Source: an uncultured Campylobacteraceae bacterium (GTDB lineage Bacteria > Campylobacterota > Campylobacteria > Campylobacterales > Arcobacteraceae). Taken from it: DNA of 45,336 nucleotides. A model generated the notes under the pieces. The model saw only the letters and a list, made by a program, of their open reading frames with translations, searched no databases and was not told the origin of the DNA. A program made the translations under genes and the position numbers. The stretch spans positions 1 through 45,336 of the forward strand of contig CAKZOX010000004.1 in the NCBI GenBank assembly GCA_937138295.1, written 5' to 3'. Positions 24,984-34,600 of the stretch are shown one piece after another; position 1 is the stretch's first letter, and every line of letters begins with the position of its first letter.

Positions 24984-26210
24984 ATGTTTTTTTCAAATGA
25001 TAACAGTAAAATTTTAGAAATGCTCGACAATATAGAGTTATATTTAGATAATGAATTAAATGAATTACCTAATTATGATTTCAAAGGTTCTAGTGCTTTT
25101 GAAAAGCAATTAAAAGAAAAGTTAGATAATATTTATAAAAAAATAAACAACAAAAATAATGAAGAGCTATTAATTTATGGTGAGATAATGTTGGTTTCTG
25201 AAAAAATACAAAATGGTAATTTCTCAGATAAAGTTTATCACACTAATACCTCAAATTACAAATTAAACTATATTGCGAAAACAATAAATGAACTTGTTGA
25301 TCATATAAATTCAAATTTTAAATCAATGACAGAAATACTTGAATCTTTTGAGCATTTAAATTATTTAAATAAACTAGATGAAAAAAATGTTCAAAATGAT
25401 TTTAAAAAAGTATTCCATTATATTAATGGTCTTAGAGACAGTATAGTAAAAGGTTTACATGAAAGTAAAACAACAAGTATAGAATTACAAAAAAATTCAA
25501 ATGAATTATTAGATAATGTTAATTCATTAAATGATAATTCAAACTCAGCAGCTGCTAACCTAGAAGAAACGGCTGCTGCTGTTGAAGAAATTACAAGTAA
25601 TACTTCAAATAATACTAGCAATATCGTAAAAATGGCTCAATTTGCAAAAGAATTAGAATCTTCAACAAATGAAGGACAGAGCTTAGCAGAACAAACTACA
25701 GAATCAATGGAAGATATTAATAATCAAGTTACATCAATAAATGAAGCAATAGAAATTATTGATCAAATTGCTTTCCAAACAAATATTCTTTCATTAAATG
25801 CAGCTGTTGAAGCGGCAACTGCAGGTGAAGCTGGTAAAGGTTTTGCAGTTGTTGCTGCTGAAGTTAGAAACTTAGCAAATAGAAGTGCTGAAGCTGCAAA
25901 ACAGATAAAAGATATAGTTGAATTGGCAAATACAAAGTCACAAAATGGTAGAGACATAACTCATAAAATGAGAAATGGTTTTGAAAAAATTAGTGAAAAT
26001 ATTAAAAATACTTTACATTTAATTGAAGATATTGAAATGTCAAGCAAGGAACAATTAAGTGGAATTCAACAAATAAACGATGCTTTATCAAATTTAGATA
26101 AGCAGACTCAACAAAATGCAAATATAGCCTCACATACTCATGATATAGCTATGAAAACAGAATCATTAGCAAATCAAGTTGTTGAGAATGTAAATAGAAA
26201 TACTTTCTAA
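24984..26210 (+). CDS. Cytoplasmic chemoreceptor paired with PAS protein (pair 2)
   Basis: This 408-residue soluble chemoreceptor is paralogous to the one at 19452. The N-terminal motif [20 protein letters not shown] and the HAMP-like [19 protein letters not shown] match pair 1, and the signalling tip is [18 protein letters not shown] with [18 protein letters not shown]. It has no membrane helix and no own sensor. RBS AGGAG overlaps the end of the PAS gene (TAGGAGTATTAG-ATG), giving tight co-expression. A strong terminator follows. Confidence 0.92.
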   Translation: MFFSNDNSKILEMLDNIELYLDNELNELPNYDFKGSSAFEKQLKEKLDNIYKKINNKNNEELLIYGEIMLVSEKIQNGNFSDKVYHTNTSNYKLNYIAKTINELVDHINSNFKSMTEILESFEHLNYLNKLDEKNVQNDFKKVFHYINGLRDSIVKGLHESKTTSIELQKNSNELLDNVNSLNDNSNSAAANLEETAAAVEEITSNTSNNTSNIVKMAQFAKELESSTNEGQSLAEQTTESMEDINNQVTSINEAIEIIDQIAFQTNILSLNAAVEAATAGEAGKGFAVVAAEVRNLANRSAEAAKQIKDIVELANTKSQNGRDITHKMRNGFEKISENIKNTLHLIEDIEMSSKEQLSGIQQINDALSNLDKQTQQNANIASHTHDIAMKTESLANQVVENVNRNTF

Positions 26211-26217
26211 ACTTTTT

Positions 26218-26259
26218 AGATTAATTTAGATTTTTAATAAATCTGAATTAATCTTTTTT
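26218..26259 (+). terminator. Strong intrinsic terminator after PAS/chemoreceptor pair 2
   Basis: The stem AGATTAATTTAGATTT / AAATCTGAATTAATCT (16 bp, one G-T pair; 26218-26233 and 26239-26254) has a 5-nt loop and is followed by a T run. The 3' arm contains the stop codon of the small gene on the other strand. Confidence 0.85.
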
Positions 26260-26388
26260 ACTTTTGTCATTGATCTCGTCATTCATTTTTTTATACTGTT
26301 CTTCTTTTTTCTTTGTTAAATAAGCAAGCATTATTACTACTATTGCAATAAAAGTGAAACTTATTAACTCATATTGTAAATTTTCCAT
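26248..26388 (-). CDS. Small single-span membrane protein (46 residues)
   Basis: It begins MENLQYELISFTFIAIVV; one hydrophobic helix (about 9-24) is followed by a highly charged tail (KKKEEQYKKMNDEIND). This layout is like small subunits such as CcoQ, but no oxidase genes are nearby, so no function is assigned. No good Shine-Dalgarno site is visible, which lowers confidence. It is divergent from the thioredoxin-fold lipoprotein, and its stop lies in the terminator stem of the preceding operon. Confidence 0.55.
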   Translation of the reverse strand: MENLQYELISFTFIAIVVIMLAYLTKKKEEQYKKMNDEINDKSKKD

Positions 26389-26450
26389 AGTAAATAGTAT
26401 CAAGTTTTACATCAAAGTTGATATAATCAAATCAAAAATAGGAATTTAGT

Positions 26451-26882
26451 ATGAAAGTTTTAAATATCTTTTTTGTTTTAGTTATTGCTTTTTTTATTTC
26501 TGGATGTACAGAAGATGAAAAAAAAGAACAAAGTGCAGTGAATTATAAGCAAATAACATCTTTTAATGAAATATCAGAAAATAAAATGACATTTTTATTT
26601 TTATCAAAACCAGGTTGTAAATGGTGTAAAAAATTAAAAGAAGATTTTAAAAGTTTTCAATACATAAATAAATATCCTGAATATGATTTTGTGAAAATTG
26701 AAACAAAAGAACCTATTTTCAGACAGTTTACAACTTCTGGTTTCCCTGTAAGTTCATTTCCTACATTAGTAATTATGCAAAGAAATGCAGATGAGTTTAT
26801 TGTTGTAGAAAAAATTGAAGGTTATGTTGCTAAAGATGTTTTAGAACCAATTTTAGAATTCAATAAAGATTTAGCAAAATAA
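26451..26882 (+). CDS. Thioredoxin-fold lipoprotein with CKWC motif
   Basis: This 143-residue protein has a lipoprotein signal (FFISGC, Cys19), then a thioredoxin-like domain with active-site KPGCKWCKK (Cys56, Cys59) and a cis-Pro loop SSFPTLV (Pro104). It should sit on the periplasmic side as a thiol-disulfide oxidoreductase or reductant of the SoxW/DsbD-fed kind. The exact partner is unknown. The next gene starts 3 bp later. Confidence 0.9.
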   Translation: MKVLNIFFVLVIAFFISGCTEDEKKEQSAVNYKQITSFNEISENKMTFLFLSKPGCKWCKKLKEDFKSFQYINKYPEYDFVKIETKEPIFRQFTTSGFPVSSFPTLVIMQRNADEFIVVEKIEGYVAKDVLEPILEFNKDLAK

Positions 26883-26885
26883 CAT

Positions 26886-27140
26886 ATGATTGTAGATGTT
26901 ATTGGTGTATCTGGTGTAATTATCGTTGTAGCAACCTATATGCTCTTACAAATTGATAAAATTGATGCCAAGGGATTTTGGTATTCATTTTTAAATGCAA
27001 TAGGTTCTGTAATGATATTATATTCTTTAACATATAACTGGAATTTAGCTTCAATTATAATTGAGTTTTTTTGGATAGCAATTAGTCTATTTGGCTTATG
27101 GAAATGGAATAAAACTAGAAATAAAGTTAAGAAAACATAA
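26886..27140 (+). CDS. Small CBU_0592-like membrane protein
   Basis: This 84-residue protein has three hydrophobic segments (about 4-22, 32-50, 54-73) and the pattern ATYMLLQIDKIDAKGFWYSFLNAIGS typical of the small CBU_0592-like membrane family, of unknown function. It is co-transcribed with the thioredoxin-fold lipoprotein and ends 2 bp from the convergent kinase gene. Confidence 0.8.
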   Translation: MIVDVIGVSGVIIVVATYMLLQIDKIDAKGFWYSFLNAIGSVMILYSLTYNWNLASIIIEFFWIAISLFGLWKWNKTRNKVKKT

Positions 27141-27142
27141 TC

Positions 27143-28096
27143 TTAATGATTAAAGTTTAATGTAAACTTTGCACCATCTTCAAAATTATCAACTTCCATA
27201 AAACCATTATGTTTTTCAATAATTTGTTTACAAAGATGTAATCCAACTCCAGTACCTTTATCTTTTTGTTTTGTTGTAAAGTTTAAATTAAAGATTTTAT
27301 CTAATATTTTTTCTGGAATTCCACCTGCATTATCTATTATTTCAATTTGTTTGCTTTCTTCTTTGTTGCTTAGTCTTATGATTATATATTTTTTTTGTTC
27401 AATCTCATTATCTAAAAATGCATCTCTTGCGTTGTTGAATAAGTTAATAAATAAATGTTTGAATTCATTTTCAATACCATTTATAGTAAAGTTATCTTTT
27501 ATATCTAGTTTGAATTCTATTTGATTTTTTATAAATTCATCTTTTTGAAGTAATAAAACTTTCTCTAGCGTATTTTTTACATCAAAAAGTGTACTTTCCT
27601 TATCTGGTCTATAAAAATCTCTAAACTCTTGTAAGGTAGAAGTTAGGTGTTTAACTTGTCTTGCAATATCGGCTTGATAACTTTTTATAAAATCCTCATC
27701 TATTGATTGGGCATAAAAATCATAGATTAAAGAGTCATTTAAAAGTTGAATTACGCTTAAAGGTTGACTCCATTGATGTGCTATAGAATCTATCATTTGT
27801 CCCATAGCTGCATTTTTTGATTGTTCAACTAAAAGTGCTTCTTGATATTTATTTTTTTCTTTTTCTTCTTCAAAAAGTTTTTCAAGTTTTATTTTGTAGT
27901 TTTCAAGATTACTATTTAATTTCAAAATTTCTAATTGTTGTTTATCACTTATTTTTAATATTTTTTCTAATCTAGATGATTTAATCTTATAATCATTTAT
28001 AAAAGATTTTATTCTTGCAATACTTTCGTTATCACAGTTTAAACTCTCTGCATCTATCATTTTCTCTATATCTAAAATATCTTCCATTTGAAACAT
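27143..28096 (-). CDS. Soluble histidine kinase
   Basis: This 317-residue protein has no membrane segment. An N-terminal helical/coiled-coil region (1-95) is followed by the kinase core: His107 in SIAHQWSQPL, N-box LFINLFNNARDAF, DNAGGI, GTGVGLHLCK. The H-box has Ser where other kinases here have Arg. The strong RBS GGAGGTG supports the first ATG. No regulator gene is adjacent. The N-terminal part has no recognised sensor, so input may come through a partner protein. Confidence 0.92.
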   Translation of the reverse strand: MFQMEDILDIEKMIDAESLNCDNESIARIKSFINDYKIKSSRLEKILKISDKQQLEILKLNSNLENYKIKLEKLFEEEKEKNKYQEALLVEQSKNAAMGQMIDSIAHQWSQPLSVIQLLNDSLIYDFYAQSIDEDFIKSYQADIARQVKHLTSTLQEFRDFYRPDKESTLFDVKNTLEKVLLLQKDEFIKNQIEFKLDIKDNFTINGIENEFKHLFINLFNNARDAFLDNEIEQKKYIIIRLSNKEESKQIEIIDNAGGIPEKILDKIFNLNFTTKQKDKGTGVGLHLCKQIIEKHNGFMEVDNFEDGAKFTLNFNH

Positions 28097-28124
28097 AGAA
28101 CACCTCCAAAGCTTTATTTGACAT

Positions 28125-28133
28125 ATTATAACA
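28125..28133 (-). promoter_or_regulatory. Candidate extended -10 promoter of the soluble kinase
   Basis: The minus strand reads TGTTATAAT about 29 bases upstream of the ATG. The rest of the 28,134-28,334 stretch is AT-rich sequence with nothing else recognisable except the leader of the 48-residue gene. Confidence 0.5.
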
Positions 28134-28334
28134 TTATATATATTTGAAATGACAAATATATGATATTAATTATTTTAAATATTAAAATTTTCAGAATATT
28201 TAATAATAAAAGAAATTTTATTTTACAATAAGTGATATTTTTGTGTTAAAAATATTAATTATTAATGTACTGTTAATATTATTTATTTTATAATTACATT
28301 ATAAACATATAGACAACACATATAAAGGACTAAA

Positions 28335-28481
28335 ATGACATTATATATCTATCACAATGGGATTGAATACTTAAGTCTGAATTTAGAAAAATTGTTAAAA
28401 TTAAATCAGCCATCATCTGAAATGATTGAATATAATGGTCAATATTGGTTTTTATATGAAAAAAGAGTTTATGAGAAGTAA
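28335..28481 (+). CDS. Small protein (48 residues), unrecognised
   Basis: It begins MTLYIYHNGIEYLSLNLEKL and ends YWFLYEKRVYEK. A good Shine-Dalgarno site AAAGGA lies 5 bases before the ATG. The aromatic strand-like ends around a short helix suggest a tiny folded domain; there is no signal or membrane segment. It is isolated between the soluble kinase and the TRAP operon, both on the other strand. Confidence 0.6.
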   Translation: MTLYIYHNGIEYLSLNLEKLLKLNQPSSEMIEYNGQYWFLYEKRVYEK

Positions 28482-28493
28482 ATAAAAAATACC

Positions 28494-28515
28494 AAACATG
28501 GAGTTAACCATGTTT
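28494..28515 (-). terminator. Intrinsic terminator of the dctPQM operon
   Basis: The stem AAACATGG / CCATGTTT (28494-28501 and 28508-28515) has a 6-nt loop. On the minus strand it is followed by GGTATTTTTTATT, a U-rich run, shortly after the dctM stop. On the plus strand no T run follows. Confidence 0.8.
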
Positions 28516-28522
28516 AGTCAAA

Positions 28523-29809
28523 TTAAGATCCATACATTAAATTAGGTAGCCAAAGAGCAATACCTGGAATGTATGTAACTAATATAAGTCCTACAAAGAT
28601 TGTTAATGTCCACGGGAACGCAGCAACAATAACATCTTTTATACTCATTCCTGTAAGTCCTGAAGTAACAAATAAGTTTAGTCCTACAGGTGGAGATACC
28701 ATCCCTAATTCCATATTGATAGTAATAATAATACCAAAGTGAATAGGATCTATTCCAAGTGCAACAGCAACAGGTAATAATAATGGAACCATAATCATAA
28801 TAATAGCACTTGGCTCCATAAATGAACCAGCTAAAATTAAAAGTAAGTTAACCATAATTAAGAACATATATTTATCAACATTTGCTTCAATTAAAGCATT
28901 TGTGATTTGTTGAGGAATGTTTTCAATTGTTAAGAAGTGAGCAAATAACATTGCATTTGCAATAATAAACATAATCATTGCAGTAGTTTTTGCTGATTCT
29001 AAAGAAACTTTAAACATCTCAGAAATTTTAATATCTTTGTAAACAAATACAGATATAAAGAATGCCCATACAGCAGCAACAGCAGCTGCTTCAGTTGGAG
29101 TAAAAATACCACCATAGATACCACCAATAACAATTACAATTGTCATTAGTCCCCATGCCGCATCTTTCATTCTTGCTAGTCTTTCTTTCCACGGTTTAGG
29201 TTCAGTTCTTTTAAAACCTAATCTTCTAGCACCTACATATGTAACAAACATTAACATTATTCCAAGCATAATACCAGGAACAACACCCGCCATAAATAAC
29301 CTACCAATAGAAACTTCTGCTGTAACTCCATAAACGATTAATACAATTGAAGGTGGAATTAAAATACCTAAAGATCCAGCTGTAGCAATAGTACCAACAG
29401 CATATTTTTTAGGATAACCTTCTCTCATAATTGCACCGAACATAATAGATCCAATTGCAACAACAGTTGCAGGAGATGAACCAGATACAGCTGCAAAAAT
29501 AATAGATGCAAAAATTGCTGAAATTGGTAGACCACCTGGTAAGTGTCCTACACAAGATTTAGCAAATTCAATAATTCTTTGGGCAGCACTTCCTTTAGAA
29601 AGTAAGTTACCAGCTAAAATGAACATTGGAATCGCCATTAATGAATAATGTTCAACTTTTTCAAATATCATTGCAGATATTTCAATTGGTGATATACTTG
29701 TATACATCATCATAGTTGCAAATGTAGCTACACCTAAACATACAGCAATAGGTGTACCTAATACAACTAAAAAGAAGAAAATACTAAATAATGCTCCTAC
29801 ACTACTCAT
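28523..29809 (-). CDS. dctM: TRAP transporter large permease DctM
   Basis: This 428-residue membrane protein of about 11-12 helices is the ion-coupled transport subunit of a TRAP system. Family motifs include MAIPMFILAGNLL, AAVSGSSPATVVAIG, GTIATAGSLGILIPPSI and GGIFTPTEAAAVAA. It imports the substrate delivered by DctP using a sodium or proton gradient. It overlaps dctQ by 4 bp (ATGA). Confidence 0.97.
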   Translation of the reverse strand: MSSVGALFSIFFFLVVLGTPIAVCLGVATFATMMMYTSISPIEISAMIFEKVEHYSLMAIPMFILAGNLLSKGSAAQRIIEFAKSCVGHLPGGLPISAIFASIIFAAVSGSSPATVVAIGSIMFGAIMREGYPKKYAVGTIATAGSLGILIPPSIVLIVYGVTAEVSIGRLFMAGVVPGIMLGIMLMFVTYVGARRLGFKRTEPKPWKERLARMKDAAWGLMTIVIVIGGIYGGIFTPTEAAAVAAVWAFFISVFVYKDIKISEMFKVSLESAKTTAMIMFIIANAMLFAHFLTIENIPQQITNALIEANVDKYMFLIMVNLLLILAGSFMEPSAIIMIMVPLLLPVAVALGIDPIHFGIIITINMELGMVSPPVGLNLFVTSGLTGMSIKDVIVAAFPWTLTIFVGLILVTYIPGIALWLPNLMYGS

Positions 29810-30423
29810 AACATTCCTCCTGTTTTCTTTTCAACATCTTTTACCATCTTTTCTAAGTCTTTAACGTTTGGATTAGCTTCAACATTTTTATTTTTACTTA
29901 TTTCAGCTAATACATGTTCTGCTTCACTAATTTGAACGCACTCTTCGTGAGGAGTCTTAATAGTTGTAATTAATCTTTCAAGAACTCTATATGCCCCAAG
30001 TGCAAATGAAATAGGAACAACAAGGTATATAATCCACATAGGCATATCCCATAAATCAATAGATCTCTCATCTAATTCAATAACTAAAAGTAAATATTCA
30101 TATCCATAATAAGATACAGCTGCTAGGAAACCTAAAGTAATAACATAAGATAGTATTAGCATAACTTTTGCTATTTGTGTTGGTACTATATCAAGTATTA
30201 TTGTAACTGCAATATGAGCATCTTTTTTGAAACAATAAGCTGCAGCAAAAAAAGCACTCCATAAAAATAAATATATTGAAAGTTCACTTGCCCATACGAA
30301 TGATGCGTCAAAAACATATCTTGCAACAACATTAGTAAAAGCAACGGCGATACCGGCAGTGATACCGATAGCCGCGATTGATTGATTTATAAAGCCTACA
30401 ATTTTATCTAAAATTTTAAACAT
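29806..30423 (-). CDS. dctQ: TRAP transporter small permease DctQ with extended tail
   Basis: This 205-residue protein has four membrane helices (about 12-33, 45-65, 85-108, 126-148) and the DctQ pattern NVVARYVFDASFVWASELS. After residue about 158 there is a hydrophilic, charged tail of about 45 residues (SEAEHVLAEI, then KDLEKMVKDVEKK), longer than usual for the family and probably cytoplasmic. It lies between dctP (17-bp gap) and dctM. Confidence 0.96.
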   Translation of the reverse strand: MFKILDKIVGFINQSIAAIGITAGIAVAFTNVVARYVFDASFVWASELSIYLFLWSAFFAAAYCFKKDAHIAVTIILDIVPTQIAKVMLILSYVITLGFLAAVSYYGYEYLLLVIELDERSIDLWDMPMWIIYLVVPISFALGAYRVLERLITTIKTPHEECVQISEAEHVLAEISKNKNVEANPNVKDLEKMVKDVEKKTGGML

Positions 30424-30440
30424 GACTTTATCTTTTTGTA

Positions 30441-31436
30441 CTATTTAGTAGCGATTGTTTTTTCAATTAAATCTTTTCCAACTACTTTGTTATCGTAGAA
30501 TTCTGGATAAATTTTTGAAACGGCATCTCTCCAAGCTTGTACTTGCTCAGCTGATAAAGTATGAATATTTAACTTTCCAGTTTTTTCAGCATACTCTTTG
30601 ATTTTAGCAAATTGAGAATCATTTAATTCTTGTGCATATTCTCTTTCTTTTGCTGTTGCATCTTTCATAGCTTGTTTTACATTAGCTTGTAAATCAGCTG
30701 GTAAAGAGTTATAGAATTTTTTAGACATTACAACTAAGTAACCTAAGTAACCGTGGTTTGTAATAGTTAAATCAGTTTGTACTTCATGGAATTTTTTAGT
30801 GTAGATGTTAGAAATTGTGTTTTCTTGACCATCAATAACACCTTGTTGTAAACCTGAATATACTTCAGAGAATGGCATCATTTGTGGATTAGCATTAACA
30901 GCTTTAAATTGTGCTTCTAATACTTTTGAAGACATAATTCTGAATTTTTGACCTTCTGCATCGTTTGGTGCAATTAATGCTTTACTAGAAGATGATAATT
31001 GTTTGAAACCATTATCCCAGAAATCTAAAGCAATGATACCTTTAGCTGTAACCATATCTTTTAACTCTTGACCAACTTCACTATCTTGAACATTGTGTAA
31101 GTGTTGAGTGTCTCTAAATAAGAATGGTAAATCAAAAATTTGTAATTGAGGTACAATTTTTGTAAATTTTGAAAATGACGGTGCTGCCATTTGAACAGAG
31201 TTTAATCTTAATGCTTTTAATACTGCATTATCTTTATATAACTGTGATGATGGGTAAACTTGAACATCAATTCTTCCACCTGATAATTCCTCTAATCTTT
31301 TTTCAAAGAAATCAGCTGCTTTACCTTTTGGTGTATTTGGACTTACAACGTGAGAAAACTTTAATGTATACTCAGCCGCTAAACCTGAAGTTGCTACCAT
31401 TGCTGCTGCAATTGTTCCTAAAACTAATTTTTTCAT
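30441..31436 (-). CDS. dctP: TRAP transporter substrate-binding protein DctP
   Basis: This 331-residue periplasmic binding protein has a signal peptide about 1-20 (LVLGTIAAAMVATSGLAA). DctP family motifs: KFSHVVSPNTPKGKAADFF, FLFRDTQHLH, GQKFRIMSSKV with the Arg that pairs with a substrate carboxylate, and GLQQGVIDGQENTISNIYTKKF. It resembles C4-dicarboxylate binders, but the exact ligand cannot be read from sequence. First gene of the operon, strong expression expected from RBS AAGGAGAA. Confidence 0.96.
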   Translation of the reverse strand: MKKLVLGTIAAAMVATSGLAAEYTLKFSHVVSPNTPKGKAADFFEKRLEELSGGRIDVQVYPSSQLYKDNAVLKALRLNSVQMAAPSFSKFTKIVPQLQIFDLPFLFRDTQHLHNVQDSEVGQELKDMVTAKGIIALDFWDNGFKQLSSSSKALIAPNDAEGQKFRIMSSKVLEAQFKAVNANPQMMPFSEVYSGLQQGVIDGQENTISNIYTKKFHEVQTDLTITNHGYLGYLVVMSKKFYNSLPADLQANVKQAMKDATAKEREYAQELNDSQFAKIKEYAEKTGKLNIHTLSAEQVQAWRDAVSKIYPEFYDNKVVGKDLIEKTIATK

Positions 31437-31684
31437 TCTTTCTCCTTAAAATAGTTATTAGAAAAATTGTAATGTAAAGTTGTGTAGAAGTTATGTACAA
31501 TCACATTAAATTAAATAGATTTTAAATAGTTAGTTTTTTTTCTTAAGTTATATTAAAGTTGTATATTAATTATACATTATAAGGATGTTACGAAAAACCT
31601 TTTAACCGAAATTTAATGAATTTCATAGTATAATCTTAGACTTTTTTAAGGAATATAAAAGATTAAATTATACAAAGGAATATA
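31437..31684. promoter_or_regulatory. Divergent promoter region dctP / gltB
   Basis: This 248-bp gap holds TATAAT at 31629-31634 for gltB, its RBS AAAGGA at the end, and a dyad TGTATA-TTAAT-TATACA (31560-31576) in the middle that could be an operator for either operon. No small gene is supported here. Confidence 0.5.
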
Positions 31685-34600
31685 ATGGGTAGTAATTTAG
31701 ATTTACTTACGTCTTTTAAAGACAACTGTGGTTTTGGTCTTGTTGCTGATATGCAGAATAGACCTAGTCATGAAAATTTAGAAGATGCTATAAGTTCACT
31801 AGAAAGAATGATGCACAGAGGTGCAGTAGCAGCTGATGGTAAGACTGGAGATGGATCTGGTTTATTATTATCTATGCCAGACTATTTTATGAGAAAACAA
31901 GCAACTGAAAATGGTATTGATTTACCAGCTGAATATGCAGTTGCAATGATTTTTACAAAAGATTTAAAACATATTGATACTTTCAAACAGTTTTGTGAAA
32001 ACAATGACTTAAAAGTATTAATGACAAGAGATGTTCCTGTTGATACAGACGCTTTAGGTCAACAAGCATTAGATACACTACCTAATATTATTCAGGTATT
32101 CGTATCTCCAAACACATTAATGTCATCTAAAAGATTTGATGCATTATTATATTTAACAAGAAAAGAATGTGAACACAAATTAATTGATGATAAAGATTTT
32201 TATATTCCTACCTTCTCATCAAAAGTGATTGCGTACAAAGGGCTTGTAATGCCTACGCACATCAAACATTTCTATGTTGATTTAAGAGATGAGGATTTCC
32301 AAATTTCTTTCTCATTATTTCACCAAAGATTTTCAACAAACACATTACCTCAATGGAGACTAGCTCAACCATTTAGATCTATTGCCCACAATGGAGAAAT
32401 TAACTCAGTTGAAGCAAATAGAGTTAATGTTCAAATTAAATCAGAGCAAATTAAATCAGAAGTATTTACTGATGAAGAGATTAAAAGAATTTTACCTATT
32501 TTACAAGTTGGTTCTTCAGATTCTGCTTCATTAGATAATATGTTTGAATTTATGATTGCAAATGGTTTTGACTTTTTCAAAGCAGCAAGAAGTTTAGTTC
32601 CTGCACCTTGGCAAAATGCTCCTCATATGGATTCTAACTTAAGAGCGTTCTATGAGTACACTGCAACTGCAATGGAAGCATGGGATGGTCCTGCTGCTGT
32701 TTCTTTAACAGATGGTAGACATATTGGTTGTTTAATTGATAGAAATGGTTTAAGACCAGCTAAGTATGTTATTACAAAAGATGATAAATTATATGTAACT
32801 TCTGAGTATGGTACATTAAAATTAGATGAAGATAATATTTTAGAAAGAGGAAGATTACAATCTGGTCAAATGATTGGTCTTGACTTAAAATACGGAAAAG
32901 TATTAAAAGAAGAGAACATCAATGATTATTTAAAATCATCTCAAAAATACTCAACGTGGCTAAATGATTATATGGATTATTTACAAGAGTATACAGAAGA
33001 TTCATTCTTAAATTTAAAAGATTATACTAACATTGATGAATTAGAAAAAAGACAAAAATTCTTTAATATTACATATGAAGCAATTGATCAAGTAATTGAG
33101 CCAATGGCAAAAGATGGAAAAGAACCAGTTGGTTCTATGGGTGATGATACGCCTTTAGCATGTTTTTCAACTGCTAATAGAAACTTTACAGACTTCTTTA
33201 AACAAAAGTTTGCTCAAGTTACAAACCCTCCAATTGATCCATATAGAGAAAAAGTTGTAATGTCTTTAGAATCAGGTTTTGGTTCAATTCATAATATCTT
33301 AGATGAAAAACCAGAGTATGCAAGAAGATTAAAAGTTGCATCTCCTATTTTAATGAAAGAAAAGTATGATGTATTAGTTTCATTCGGTGATGAAAAATCT
33401 CCAAGATATGATCACTATTACAAAAATAAAACTTTTAAAACTACATTTAAATCAGATTTAAAAGCTGCATTAGAATCTTTAGCTGTTAATGTTGTAAAAT
33501 CTGTAAATGAAGAAAATGTTTCTATTGTAATGTTAGATGATAGAGATTTATGTGAGTCTACTAAGTTAATTCCAATGGCTATGGCAGTTGGTTATATTAA
33601 TAAAAGATTATTAGATGAAGGTATTAGACATAAAGTTTCTTTAGTTGCTGTAACTGGTGAAGTTTATGATGCACATATGGCTGCAGTATTATTAGGATTT
33701 GGTGTTGCTGCTATTTATCCATATATGTTATTTGCTACAACTGTTGCTTTATATAAAAGACAAGGTGCTGGTAAATTTGAAATGCAACAGTACTTAAAGA
33801 ACACTCATAAAGCATTAAATGCAGGACTATTAAAAATTATGTCTAAAATGGGTATTTCTACTATCGCTTCATACAGAAATTCAGCATTATTTGATGCCAT
33901 TGGATTAAGTGATGAAATCATTACTGATTGTTTCGATGGTGTACACTCAGATTTAGCTGGTTTAGATTACAGTGATATTGAAGCTAGAATTGAAAAATCA
34001 CATAAAAATGCTTATTTTGATGATAATCATATGTTCCCATTAGACTTAGGTGGATTCTATAAGTATTTAGATGGTGGTGAGTACCATGATTATGGTCCTG
34101 CTACTACTAATGCTATGCATAACAAAAAAGCACAAACTAAAGAAGACATTACTGACTTTGATGGTTTAAGAGAATTAGTAAATAATAGAGATAAAAAATT
34201 CATCAGAGATTTCTTTGAATTTAATTCTGATAGAAAAGCTATTTCAGTTGATGAAGTTGAATCAAAAGAAGATATCTTCAAAAGATTTGCAACAGCTGCT
34301 ATGTCATGTGGATCAATTTCACCTGAAGCTCATGAAGCTTTAGCTATGGCTATGAATACAATTGGTGGAGCTTCTAACTCAGGTGAGGGTGGAGAAGATG
34401 CTGCTAGATTTGGTACACTTAAAAACTCTAAGATTAAACAAATTGCTTCAGGTAGATTTGGTGTAACTCCTGGATATTTAAGAAGTGCAGAAGAGTTACA
34501 AATTAAAGTTGCTCAAGGTGCAAAACCAGGTGAAGGTGGACAGTTACCAGGACATAAAGTTACTGGATTAATTGCAAAATTAAGACATACTGTTGAAGGT

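Noticed and set aside
31169..31477. Plus-strand frame antisense to dctP
   Set aside because: It mirrors a well-supported DctP gene, lacks a ribosome site and has no recognisable protein features.
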